From assembly GCA_030633015.1 (NCBI GenBank), contig DAOVTR010000099.1, positions 1-6,248 of the forward strand: a stretch of DNA of 6,248 nucleotides, in the 5' to 3' direction. Position numbers and translations under genes: made by a program. This document shows, piece after piece, positions 1-6,248 of this stretch. Source of the DNA: Bdellovibrionales bacterium (lineage in GTDB: Bacteria; Bdellovibrionota; Bacteriovoracia; Bacteriovoracales; Bacteriovoracaceae). The notes under the pieces were generated by a model. The model ran no database searches and had not been told where the DNA came from. It worked only from the letters and a program-made list of their open reading frames with translations. Positions within the stretch are counted from its first letter, which is position 1, and each line of letters starts with the position of its first letter.

Positions 1-690
1 ATCCCTGGATTTGAAGAGGGGATGCTTGGAATGAAGCAAGGGGAAAAAAGAACAGTAAATGTAACATTTCCAAAAGAGTATCAGGCCCAAGAATTACAAA
101 ATGCAAAAGTAAATTTTGAAGTAGAATTAATTGAAATAAAAGAAAAAAAAATACCAGCGTTTACAGATGAGTTAGCAAAAGAATTTGGTTATGAGTCAGT
201 AGAAAATTTCAATGAAAAAAATCTTAAAACATTGAATGATCAAAAAGAGAGAGAGAATAAGGAAAAATTAAACCAGAATATTTTAGAGAAGCTGGTTCAA
301 GAAAATAATTTTGATATACCATTAAGTCTTGTTCAACAACAAGAAGAAGCAATCAAGAAAGATATGGAGCAAAATTTAAAACAACAAGGCTTAGACGATA
401 AGATGCTAGAAGATTATTTTAAAAAATGGAAAGAAGATTTGACTACTAAAGCAGAATTTCAAGTACGTTCGGGGCTGATTTTAGATGTTCTGTCAAAAGA
501 CTTTGATGTTACAACATCTGAAGAAGACTTCGATAAAAAGTTAAACGAAACTGCATTATCATCTGGTTTAGAAGTTGATCAGATAAAAAAATACTATACA
601 TCCAATGAGCAAATGAAGAAAAACCTAATGTATGGTATTAAAGAGGAAAAAACTTTCGAAAAAATATATGAAATCGTTAATATAAAATAA
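1..690 (+). CDS. tig: Trigger factor, C-terminal part (5' end outside window)
   Basis: Trigger factor is the ribosome-bound chaperone that meets nascent chains at the exit tunnel; it also has a peptidyl-prolyl isomerase domain. The reading frame is open from base 1, so the gene begins upstream; the ATG at 22 is internal. About 229 residues are visible. The first ~52 are the end of the FKBP-like isomerase domain, starting IPGFEEG and continuing LGMKQGEKRTVNVTFPKEY, then the VNFEVELIEIKEKKIP strand typical of trigger factor. From there to the end is the Glu/Lys/Gln-rich helical C-terminal domain that forms the chaperone cradle. The ribosome-binding N-terminal domain is not visible. Family members are usually about 430-450 residues, so roughly half is missing. 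No frameshift is seen. It lies 14 bases before the membrane protein gene on the same strand; clpP and clpX, its common downstream partners, are absent. The family call is very secure. Confidence 0.95.
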   Translation: MPGFEEGMLGMKQGEKRTVNVTFPKEYQAQELQNAKVNFEVELIEIKEKKIPAFTDELAKEFGYESVENFNEKNLKTLNDQKERENKEKLNQNILEKLVQENNFDIPLSLVQQQEEAIKKDMEQNLKQQGLDDKMLEDYFKKWKEDLTTKAEFQVRSGLILDVLSKDFDVTTSEEDFDKKLNETALSSGLEVDQIKKYYTSNEQMKKNLMYGIKEEKTFEKIYEIVNIK

Positions 691-704
691 GAGAACTTTG
701 GATT

Positions 705-1439
705 ATGCTTTTAATTTCAAGTGCTAGAGATTCAATCGGTATATATAAAAAAGATAAGTTTATTGTCCTTCTCAGTTTAGTACCAGTGTTAATAGGACTT
801 TTATTATATTATTATTTAGGTAATTGGTTCTTTACAGATGTCTTGGAATGGGGAAAACAGTGGATTCAACAGAAAATCTCATTCGAATCATTTGGAAATA
901 TATTGACTTATATTTTTATGGGAATTTTATCAGTATCGCTTTTTTTTCTTATCAATTGGACTTTTGTATTGTTTGTAACTGTAATTGCAGGGCCATTTAA
1001 TGATTTAATAAGTGAAAGAGTAGAAAATATTTTAATTGAAAAAAAACAGACTTCTATTAAACAATCAATGAGCAAATTGATTAAATCACTTTTTAAAACC
1101 TTGATCAATGAATTAAAGAAAGTTTTCTTTATCGTATTAGTTACTATTGTAGCTTTAATTATTGGCTTCATTCCACTTCTCGCCCCGTTAAGCATTGTAA
1201 TAACTGCAATTTTATTTGCAGTTGAATTTGTTGATTATTCTTGGAGTAGACATGATTTAAATTTTTCATCTTGTCTGAAAGATATCAAAAGTAATTTTTT
1301 GTTATATCTCATTTCAGGAGGGATCTTTTTATTTTTAATGTCTATACCAATTGTAAATTTATTTGCATTTTCGTATGGAGTAATTTTTTTTACAGTTTTA
1401 TTTGTTAAGAGATCTCAAATAAAAATGATTTCCAAATAG
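705..1439 (+). CDS. EI24/CysZ-family multi-pass inner membrane protein
   Basis: This is a 244-residue, strongly hydrophobic protein. Visible hydrophobic stretches lie at about 19-38, 68-94, 140-157, 158-176 and 197-233, separated by Lys-rich loops (especially 112-139). Family marks I recognise are AGPFNDLISERVE at 95-107, FVDYSWSRHDLNF at 175-187 and the late IPIVNLFAFSYGV stretch at 214-226. These match the EI24 (CysZ-like) domain, and the length is close to E. coli CysZ (about 250). CysZ is a sulfate permease, but many EI24 proteins have no known substrate. No sulfate assimilation gene is nearby, so I do not assign cysZ. The start at 705 is the first ATG after the tig stop. Its ribosome site is weak: AAGAGAA at 689-695, nine bases upstream and overlapping the tig stop. 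It is probably co-transcribed with tig and the gene that follows. The family is fairly certain; the function is unknown. Confidence 0.8.
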   Translation: MLLISSARDSIGIYKKDKFIVLLSLVPVLIGLLLYYYLGNWFFTDVLEWGKQWIQQKISFESFGNILTYIFMGILSVSLFFLINWTFVLFVTVIAGPFNDLISERVENILIEKKQTSIKQSMSKLIKSLFKTLINELKKVFFIVLVTIVALIIGFIPLLAPLSIVITAILFAVEFVDYSWSRHDLNFSSCLKDIKSNFLLYLISGGIFLFLMSIPIVNLFAFSYGVIFFTVLFVKRSQIKMISK

Positions 1440-1442
1440 GAA
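1438..1442 (+). promoter_or_regulatory. Ribosome binding site overlapping the upstream stop codon
   Basis: AGGAA begins inside the TAG stop of the EI24 gene (1437-1439) and ends four bases before the ATG at 1447. This is a better Shine-Dalgarno match than that of the EI24 gene and fixes the downstream start. Its overlap with the stop codon suggests translational coupling of the two genes. Confidence 0.6.
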
Positions 1443-1446
1443 TTAA

Positions 1447-2484
1447 ATGAATAAGTTTTTGATTAAAGCTCCTGCTCAACCTGAAAAAATGATGCTAACG
1501 TTTCCTTTTTTACACCTGTTGGATGAAAACTACCCTGGATCTGAAATAAATATTATTATTGATGAAGATGCTCTTGATGTATATGATCAACTGCAATTTA
1601 AAGTTAACGTTTATAGGTTTCCTAAAGGAAAGCTGAGTCTTCTAGGAATTCATCATTTTAGTTATAATTTATTAGATGTCTTTAATATTGATAAATATTT
1701 TGATTTTGAAAACACATTTAAATCTTCTTTTATGGGGTTTACTTTTCGTTGTCATGAACGCATCGGGAGAAAGACAGGATTAAACTCTATTTGGCTACAT
1801 AAAAAAATTGAATCACCATCTAAGGATTTATGGGATAAATTTTACCTTGAATATCTTGAAAAGAATAATCTACAAATTAAAATTGTAGGAGTGAAAGAGA
1901 GTAGTAATGTAAAAACTCCTATAGTTCATAGTTTAAAAGAAGACGTTATAGTTGATGAGCAAAATCCTGAAGAAAAAGAACTCGAAGTATATCCTGAAGA
2001 GGAAGTATCTTATATCTTAATTATTACAGAAACAGATCAAAGTTGGGAGCGATGGGAGACATTTATCGATAGCTTTGTTTCACAAAAATTTATTTTTTTT
2101 CTCTATTCTAATTTACGACAATCAAAAGAATCTGAAATTATATCTAAAATAATTTCAAGACAGAACGATGATAATGATAATAATTTATATGAAGTCGTGG
2201 TTAATAAAGAACTTAAAGAGATGAGAGAAAAAATAATAGAATCAGTTGTTGTGGTTAGTGATATCTTTTGGGCCGCAAACCTTGCTTCTTATTTAAATAA
2301 AGAATCTTTTGCTTTGATTAATCATAAAAGAGTATATCCATTTATTGAGCATTTTCAAAACACACCTAATATTGTTAAACTCGATGGAAATACTCCCGTT
2401 AGGATTACAACAGCTGAAGAGACAAAAAGAGTTGATGATATGTCACAAGTTGTGGATTTTCTTCATGAGAAAATAGGTCTTTAA
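1447..2484 (+). CDS. Glycosyltransferase family 9 (heptosyltransferase)-like protein, signature motifs lost
   Basis: This 345-residue soluble protein has no signal peptide or membrane segment. The first ~120 residues resemble the N-terminal Rossmann domain of ADP-heptose:LPS heptosyltransferases (GT9). KFLIKAPAQPEKMMLTFPFLHLL at 3-25 (quoted: KFLIKAP, then LTFPFLHLL) fits the first strand and helix, ENYPGSEINIII at 27-38 fits the second strand, and RIGRKTG at 105-111 fits the common RIGY-type segment. Residues about 189-340 fit a second Rossmann domain, with VVVVSDIFWAANLASYL at 267-283 at the donor-site position. However, the GD of the first signature is replaced by E13-K14, and the DxGxxH-type second signature is replaced by SDIFWAA. 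A transferase reaction is therefore doubtful. An acidic linker (about 150-187) joins the two halves, and an Asp/Asn run lies at 240-246. Start: ATG with AGGAA four bases upstream. It lies 7 bases after the EI24 gene and overlaps the 3' end of valS by 4 bases. The fold assignment is by pattern only; it could be a non-enzymatic relative or an unrelated Rossmann protein. Confidence 0.5.
   Translation: MNKFLIKAPAQPEKMMLTFPFLHLLDENYPGSEINIIIDEDALDVYDQLQFKVNVYRFPKGKLSLLGIHHFSYNLLDVFNIDKYFDFENTFKSSFMGFTFRCHERIGRKTGLNSIWLHKKIESPSKDLWDKFYLEYLEKNNLQIKIVGVKESSNVKTPIVHSLKEDVIVDEQNPEEKELEVYPEEEVSYILIITETDQSWERWETFIDSFVSQKFIFFLYSNLRQSKESEIISKIISRQNDDNDNNLYEVVVNKELKEMREKIIESVVVVSDIFWAANLASYLNKESFALINHKRVYPFIEHFQNTPNIVKLDGNTPVRITTAEETKRVDDMSQVVDFLHEKIGL
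2167..2184 (+). repeat. Short GAT/AAT triplet run inside a gene
   Basis: Six codons made only of GAT and AAT encode D-D-N-D-N-N, residues 241-246 of the glycosyltransferase-like protein. It lies in a predicted surface loop between two strands of the second domain. The run is in frame, so a change in copy number by whole triplets would alter loop length without breaking the gene. It is too short to be called a functional microsatellite. Confidence 0.35.
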
Positions 2485-5153
2485 TTTATTTTTTCAAAGT
2501 CATAAATATTTTTTTCAAGTGATTTCTTTTTATTGTAGAGTTCATCTGCCTTTGTCTTAACATCAATTTTAATTTCATCTGGAGCATTGGTCATGAACTT
2601 ACTGTTTGATAGTTTCTTATCATATTTAGAATACTCAACATTAACTTTTTCTAAACTTTTCTTAAGTCTAATAATTTGATCTTTTAAGTTAATATTTTGG
2701 GTAATTAAAAGATAAATTTCTCCAGTTGTTGTTGCTTGCATGATGGCATTGGTGGGGTTGGGTTCCGAGCTCTTTAATACCTTTAGTTCATTAATTCTTG
2801 CAAGTTCACTAAATGAGTTAGTATTTTCTATAAAATATTTAATTAAACTTTCATCCTTCAGATAAATTGAAACACTAATTTCATCTTTTGGTTTGATATT
2901 AACACTTGCACGGAGATTTCTGATGGTAGTAATGGTTTCAACAAATTTATTCATTAATTCTCGATCAACCTCAAAAACAAGATTCGCAGAATATTCAGGG
3001 TAATCATGAACGATTAAAAGATCTTCATTCTCTGTTTTTAAGTACGACCATATTTCTTCTGTGACATAAGGGGTAATTGGGTGAAGCAAGGCAATTATAT
3101 TTTTAAATGCAAATTTTAAAATTGTAGCTCGGTTAATCTTATCTTGATCATTGTCACTATATAATAATTTTTTTGATAATTCTATATACCAAGAACAGAA
3201 TTTGTCATATACAAAAGAATAGATTGCATTTGAGGCTTCATCAAATCTAAATTCATCGAGGTGATCAGACATTTTTTTTGCAACTTCATTTAACTCTGAA
3301 AGGATCCATCTGTCATGGTGAGTAAGTTGTTCATTTGGAGGTAATTCATCTTTTGCAAAAGTAAGAAATGGATTAACAAATCGAAATGCATTCCATAGTT
3401 TATTAATAAAATTCCGATATCCTTCAATTCTAGCAGGGTCTAGATTAATTGTTCTGTTATATCCCGAACTTGAAGTTAAAGTAAATCTCAAGGCGTCTGC
3501 ACCATATTCATTTACTACATCAATGGGATCGATTCCATTATTTAGTGATTTGCTCATTTTTCTACCATATTTATCTCTAACAATCGCATGTATGTAAACG
3601 CTATCAAATGGAATTTTCTCTACGATTTTAAGACTCATCATCATCATTCGCGCAACCCAAAAGAAAATAATATCAAAGCCTGTAACGAGTGTTGTTGTTG
3701 GAAAAAAAGTATCAAACTTTCTCTCTTTCATTCTTTGCTCGTTGGGCCACCCCAGGATGGTCATGGGCCACAATCCAGAACTAAACCAAGTGTCTAAAAC
3801 ATCTGGATCTTGAGATATTTTTTTGCTACTGCATTTAATACATTCGGTAGGAATTACTTCTGAGGCCCATTGATTATTGCAATCATTGCAATAAAAAACA
3901 GGAATAGGGTGTCCCCACCATAGCTGTCTAGAAATACACCAATTTTTAGGTTTTTTAAGCCAAGCATAATATGTATTTTCCCAACTTTTAGGATAAAATT
4001 TAGTTGAATTATCTTCAACTTTTGTTACTGCAACTTTGGCCATTTCTTGAACATTTACAAACCATTGTTTAGAAACTATGGGCTCAATAATTGCTCCAGA
4101 TCTTTCTCCGTGTCCTACTTGATGGATATGGTCTTTCATTTTGGGAAGTATATTAAGTGTCTTAAGTTTTTCTACAATTTTTTCTCTGGCATCTTCGCAA
4201 CTTAAATTTTTATATTCAAGACCAAGCTCATTAAGTGTTCCATTCTTGTTTAAAATATTTATATTTTGAAGGTTGTGTCTTCTGCCAATTTCAAAATCGT
4301 TAAAATCATGGCCGGGTGTTACTTTTAGGCATCCTGTTCCAAGCTTCATGTCTACATATTCATCCCCTATAATTGGGATGGTACGGTTACAAATTGGAAT
4401 GATTGCATTTTTTCCAATGAGGTGATTGAATCGATTGTCGTTTGGATTCACGGCAACAGCTGTATCTCCAAGCATTGTTTCAGGTCTTGTTGTGGCTATT
4501 TCTAATGTTTTATCACTCCCTTCAATTTGATATAATATATGATAAAATGTTCCTTTTATTTCTTTATGGTCAACTTCTGCATCAGAAATTGCTGATTGTA
4601 GTTGTGGATCCCAATTAATAATATAGTCTGCTTGATAAATTAATCCATCATTGTACAGCTTTACAAATGCCTTGTTGACCGCTTCATTTGCTTCGGGGTC
4701 TAAAGTAAACATGGCATAATCCCAATCTGGCCCAGCTCCGAGTGTTCTTTGTTGATGTTCAATTATTCCGCCATATTCCTTTTTCCATTCCCATATTTTT
4801 TTTATGAATTCTTCTTTCGTAAAGTCATGTTTTGTTTTGCCCTCTTTTTCATAAATAATTTTTTCTACTACAGATTGAGTTGCAATTCCAGCATGGTCGG
4901 TGGCAGGAAGCCAAACAGCCTCATAGCCTTTCATTCTCTTGTATCTGGTTAGGGTATCTTGAGTCGTTGCATCTAGAGCATGTCCAAGATGTAGTCTTCC
5001 AGTAACATTTGGAAGTGGCATAACGATGCTAAATGATTTTTTTGTTTTGCCAGGTCGAGGTTTAAAATATTTTCCATTTTCCCATTTTTTATAAAGGATA
5101 TTTTCCACTTTTTGAGGATTAAAAATTTTGGGAAGTTCTTTTTTTTCAATCAT
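2481..5153 (-). CDS. valS: Valyl-tRNA synthetase
   Basis: This class Ia enzyme attaches valine to tRNA-Val in the cytoplasm and hydrolyses mischarged Thr-tRNA. The protein is complete at 890 residues, within the usual 880-950. The HIGH motif is HLGH at 55-58 (4980-4991), preceded by PNVTGRL. The CP1 editing domain spans about 200-345, with TTRPETMLGDTAVAVNP at 221-237 and GHDFNDFEIGRRH at 281-293. Four cysteines (422, 425, 438, 441) form a likely zinc knuckle after WWGHPIPVFY. KMSKS lies at 532-536 (3546-3560), followed by LNNGIDPIDVV. The anticodon-binding helical domain covers about 612-760. The last ~65 residues (from about 822) are a Lys/Glu-rich coiled coil, the tRNA-contacting arm typical of ValRS. 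One oddity is Leu47 in MPLPNVTG, where proline is usual. The start ATG has GGAAA upstream and lies 11 bases after the hisS stop, so the pair is probably one operon. Its stop overlaps the convergent plus-strand gene by 4 bases. Confidence 0.98.
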   Translation of the reverse strand: MIEKKELPKIFNPQKVENILYKKWENGKYFKPRPGKTKKSFSIVMPLPNVTGRLHLGHALDATTQDTLTRYKRMKGYEAVWLPATDHAGIATQSVVEKIIYEKEGKTKHDFTKEEFIKKIWEWKKEYGGIIEHQQRTLGAGPDWDYAMFTLDPEANEAVNKAFVKLYNDGLIYQADYIINWDPQLQSAISDAEVDHKEIKGTFYHILYQIEGSDKTLEIATTRPETMLGDTAVAVNPNDNRFNHLIGKNAIIPICNRTIPIIGDEYVDMKLGTGCLKVTPGHDFNDFEIGRRHNLQNINILNKNGTLNELGLEYKNLSCEDAREKIVEKLKTLNILPKMKDHIHQVGHGERSGAIIEPIVSKQWFVNVQEMAKVAVTKVEDNSTKFYPKSWENTYYAWLKKPKNWCISRQLWWGHPIPVFYCNDCNNQWASEVIPTECIKCSSKKISQDPDVLDTWFSSGLWPMTILGWPNEQRMKERKFDTFFPTTTLVTGFDIIFFWVARMMMMSLKIVEKIPFDSVYIHAIVRDKYGRKMSKSLNNGIDPIDVVNEYGADALRFTLTSSSGYNRTINLDPARIEGYRNFINKLWNAFRFVNPFLTFAKDELPPNEQLTHHDRWILSELNEVAKKMSDHLDEFRFDEASNAIYSFVYDKFCSWYIELSKKLLYSDNDQDKINRATILKFAFKNIIALLHPITPYVTEEIWSYLKTENEDLLIVHDYPEYSANLVFEVDRELMNKFVETITTIRNLRASVNIKPKDEISVSIYLKDESLIKYFIENTNSFSELARINELKVLKSSEPNPTNAIMQATTTGEIYLLITQNINLKDQIIRLKKSLEKVNVEYSKYDKKLSNSKFMTNAPDEIKIDVKTKADELYNKKKSLEKNIYDFEKIN

Positions 5154-5157
5154 AGTT

Positions 5158-5162
5158 TTTCC
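5158..5162 (-). promoter_or_regulatory. valS ribosome binding site in the hisS-valS gap
   Basis: On the minus strand the 11-base gap reads TTGGAAAAACT before the valS ATG. GGAAA is a partial Shine-Dalgarno; its GGA lies six bases upstream of the start codon. No other in-frame ATG, GTG or TTG occurs between the hisS stop and this ATG, so the start at 5153 is well supported. The gap leaves no room for a promoter or terminator, which supports read-through from hisS. Confidence 0.5.
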
Positions 5163-5164
5163 AA

Positions 5165-6248
5165 TTATTTTATAAACTCAACTATTTTATCGATTTCAGT
5201 TTTTATTAAAAATGTTTTTTGTTCTTTAGAGCTTAAGTTCTTAATTTGAATTGAGTCATTGTCTAGCTCCTGCGATCCAAGAAATGCAATAAAACTAGTA
5301 TTCATTTTTTCTGAAAGGGAAAGAGCTTTATTAATTTTTATATTTTTAGGATGTAAAATGGTTGCAACACCGTGTTGTCTGATTTTTTTTGCAATATTTT
5401 GTACCGGCAAAAAAGCATTGTCGTCTTGAAAAGTAATTAAAAGATCAATATTGTTTTTGGAAAAATCAGGTAGCAAATTATTAACTTTTAAAAAATCGGT
5501 GAGTGTAACATCTCCTAGACCTATCCCAACACCAGAAAGTGGTTGTTCATTAAAAAGGCTTAAAAGATTATTGTATGCTCCACCACCAGCAATTGCTCTT
5601 CGGTTTTGAGGATTCTTGTCAAAAATCTCAAAAACTATCCCTGTATAATAATCAAGTCCCCTGACAATATTTGGAGAAAAACTGATGTATTTTTTTAAAT
5701 CAAGAGCTTCTAAAAGATTTATTAAAGTATTAGCTTTATTAAGTAAGTGATCATTTTTATAAATTGTTAAAAAATCAGTTAAGTCATCAAAGTTTTTAAT
5801 TTCAAGATATTTATAAAGTATTTGAGTTGTCTCTTTTGGTAAGCTTAGCTTTTCAACCATTTCAGTTAAGGCTTCTTTAGTTACCTTTGTTGCCTTGTCG
5901 ACAATTTTATATAATTTGTAAGTATCTTCATTGTTTAGCTTCATTAACTCAAGAAAAACAAAATCAACGACTTCTCGATCATTTAGCAATATTTGAAAAT
6001 GATCTGAATTAGCTTTAAAACTTTTAAGAAAATCAATGGCTATTTGAAGTATTTCAACTTCGCCAAAAGGTGATGGTGCACCAAAAATATCACAATTAAA
6101 TTGCCAGTGTTCCCTTAGTCTTCCTTTTTGTGGTTTTTCATATCTCATTAAATTTGGCGTTGAATACCATCTAATAGGTTTTAATATTTCTTTGTGTACT
6201 TGAGAAACCATTCTGGCCAAAGTAGGAGTCATTTCTGGCCGTATGGCG
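5165..6248 (-). CDS. hisS: Histidyl-tRNA synthetase, 5' end outside window
   Basis: This class II enzyme charges tRNA-His. About 361 codons are visible. The frame runs off the right edge, reading A-I-R-P-E before the Met at 6232, so that Met is internal (RPEMTPTLARMV) and some 70 N-terminal residues, including motif 1, are missing. Motif 2 is RYEKPQKGRLREHWQ at 6101-6145, followed by DIFG. An insertion domain follows (about 5690-6000). The histidine-specific motif RGLDYYTG is at 5639-5662. A GGG-A-Y-NN segment follows at about 5567-5587, where GGRYD is usual. Motif 3 reads GVGIGLGD (5510-5533), ending in GD where many HisRS have an ER or DR pair. The C-terminal anticodon-binding domain (from about 5450 down to 5165) is intact, starting NIDLLITF. 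I recall the REHWQ and GD forms from a non-enterobacterial HisRS subgroup, so the enzyme is probably active. The Gln of the motif 2 PQ, linked to recognition of the extra G-1 of tRNA-His, is kept. It lies 11 bases upstream of valS, a likely operon. Confidence 0.96.
   Translation of the reverse strand, partial: AIRPEMTPTLARMVSQVHKEILKPIRWYSTPNLMRYEKPQKGRLREHWQFNCDIFGAPSPFGEVEILQIAIDFLKSFKANSDHFQILLNDREVVDFVFLELMKLNNEDTYKLYKIVDKATKVTKEALTEMVEKLSLPKETTQILYKYLEIKNFDDLTDFLTIYKNDHLLNKANTLINLLEALDLKKYISFSPNIVRGLDYYTGIVFEIFDKNPQNRRAIAGGGAYNNLLSLFNEQPLSGVGIGLGDVTLTDFLKVNNLLPDFSKNNIDLLITFQDDNAFLPVQNIAKKIRQHGVATILHPKNIKINKALSLSEKMNTSFIAFLGSQELDNDSIQIKNLSSKEQKTFLIKTEIDKIVEFIK

Noticed and set aside
908..1195. 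Minus-strand open frame of 95 codons opposite the EI24 gene.
   Set aside because: It lies wholly within a well-supported membrane protein gene and shows no family resemblance. It is a shadow of the real coding frame.
705..1439. Naming the EI24-type gene cysZ (sulfate permease).
   Set aside because: The family resemblance is to the whole EI24/CysZ domain, and no sulfate or cysteine biosynthesis gene is nearby to support that substrate.
2456..2474. Inverted repeat, arms ATTTTCT and AGAAAAT with a 5-base loop, near the end of the GT9-like gene; considered as a terminator.
   Set aside because: Six of the seven pairs are A-T, and no T run follows directly on either strand. T-rich sequence on the plus strand starts several bases later, inside valS. 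It is too weak to call an intrinsic terminator in such AT-rich DNA.
3588..3797. Plus-strand open frame of 69 codons opposite valS, containing a His run.
   Set aside because: It is antisense to the conserved ValRS catalytic domain. The His run is the complement of the ATG-rich Met run (ARMMMM) in ValRS.
4749..4952. Plus-strand open frame of 67 codons opposite valS, rich in Phe.
   Set aside because: It is antisense to a Lys/Glu-rich stretch near the N-terminus of ValRS, which yields Phe-rich translation by chance. There is no family match.
5139..5146. Run of eight A on the coding strand at valS codons 3-5, and similar eight-base runs at 940-947 and 2093-2100, considered as phase-variation or slippage sites.
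   Set aside because: Runs of this length are expected in such AT-rich DNA. All three genes are in frame and intact, and a housekeeping synthetase is an unlikely target for phase variation.
6230..6232. ATG on the minus strand as the start of hisS.
   Set aside because: The codons before it read A-I-R-P-E, continuing the conserved RPEMTPTLAR segment of HisRS. The Met is internal and the gene runs past the window edge.

Overview
The window is AT-rich (roughly 30% G+C by eye), densely coding bacterial chromosome with the standard genetic code. It holds five genes in two convergent blocks, and two of the genes are cut by the window edges. There is no intergenic gap over 15 bases and no mobile element, CRISPR array, tRNA or rRNA that I can see. 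A Gram-negative host is suggested by an EI24/CysZ-type inner-membrane protein and a relative of the LPS heptosyltransferases. The AT-rich, Lys/Asn-rich composition and the HisRS subtype would fit the Bacteriovorax/Bdellovibrio side of the tree, but this placement is a guess that the sequence does not prove.

Plus-strand block (1-2484): the C-terminal two-fifths or so of trigger factor (tig), then a five-helix-type membrane protein of the EI24/CysZ family, then a 345-residue protein resembling a two-domain family 9 glycosyltransferase that has lost both signature motifs. The spacings are 14 and 7 bases, and the ribosome binding site of the third gene overlaps the stop codon of the second. The block therefore looks like one transcription unit. 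The usual tig-clpP-clpX order is not present downstream of tig.

Minus-strand block (6248-2481, read leftwards): histidyl-tRNA synthetase (hisS, missing its N-terminus at the window edge) followed 11 bases later by a complete valyl-tRNA synthetase (valS). They form a likely two-gene housekeeping operon supplying His-tRNA and Val-tRNA for translation.

The two blocks meet tail to tail with a 4-base overlap, TTAA, in which each strand carries its own TAA stop. There is no spacer and no convincing intrinsic terminator at this junction. Overall this is mostly an ordinary housekeeping region. The parts worth a second look are the degenerate glycosyltransferase-like protein, its pairing with tig and the EI24 protein, the unusual HisRS signature residues and the convergent overlap. 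I found no evidence of a new multi-gene system.
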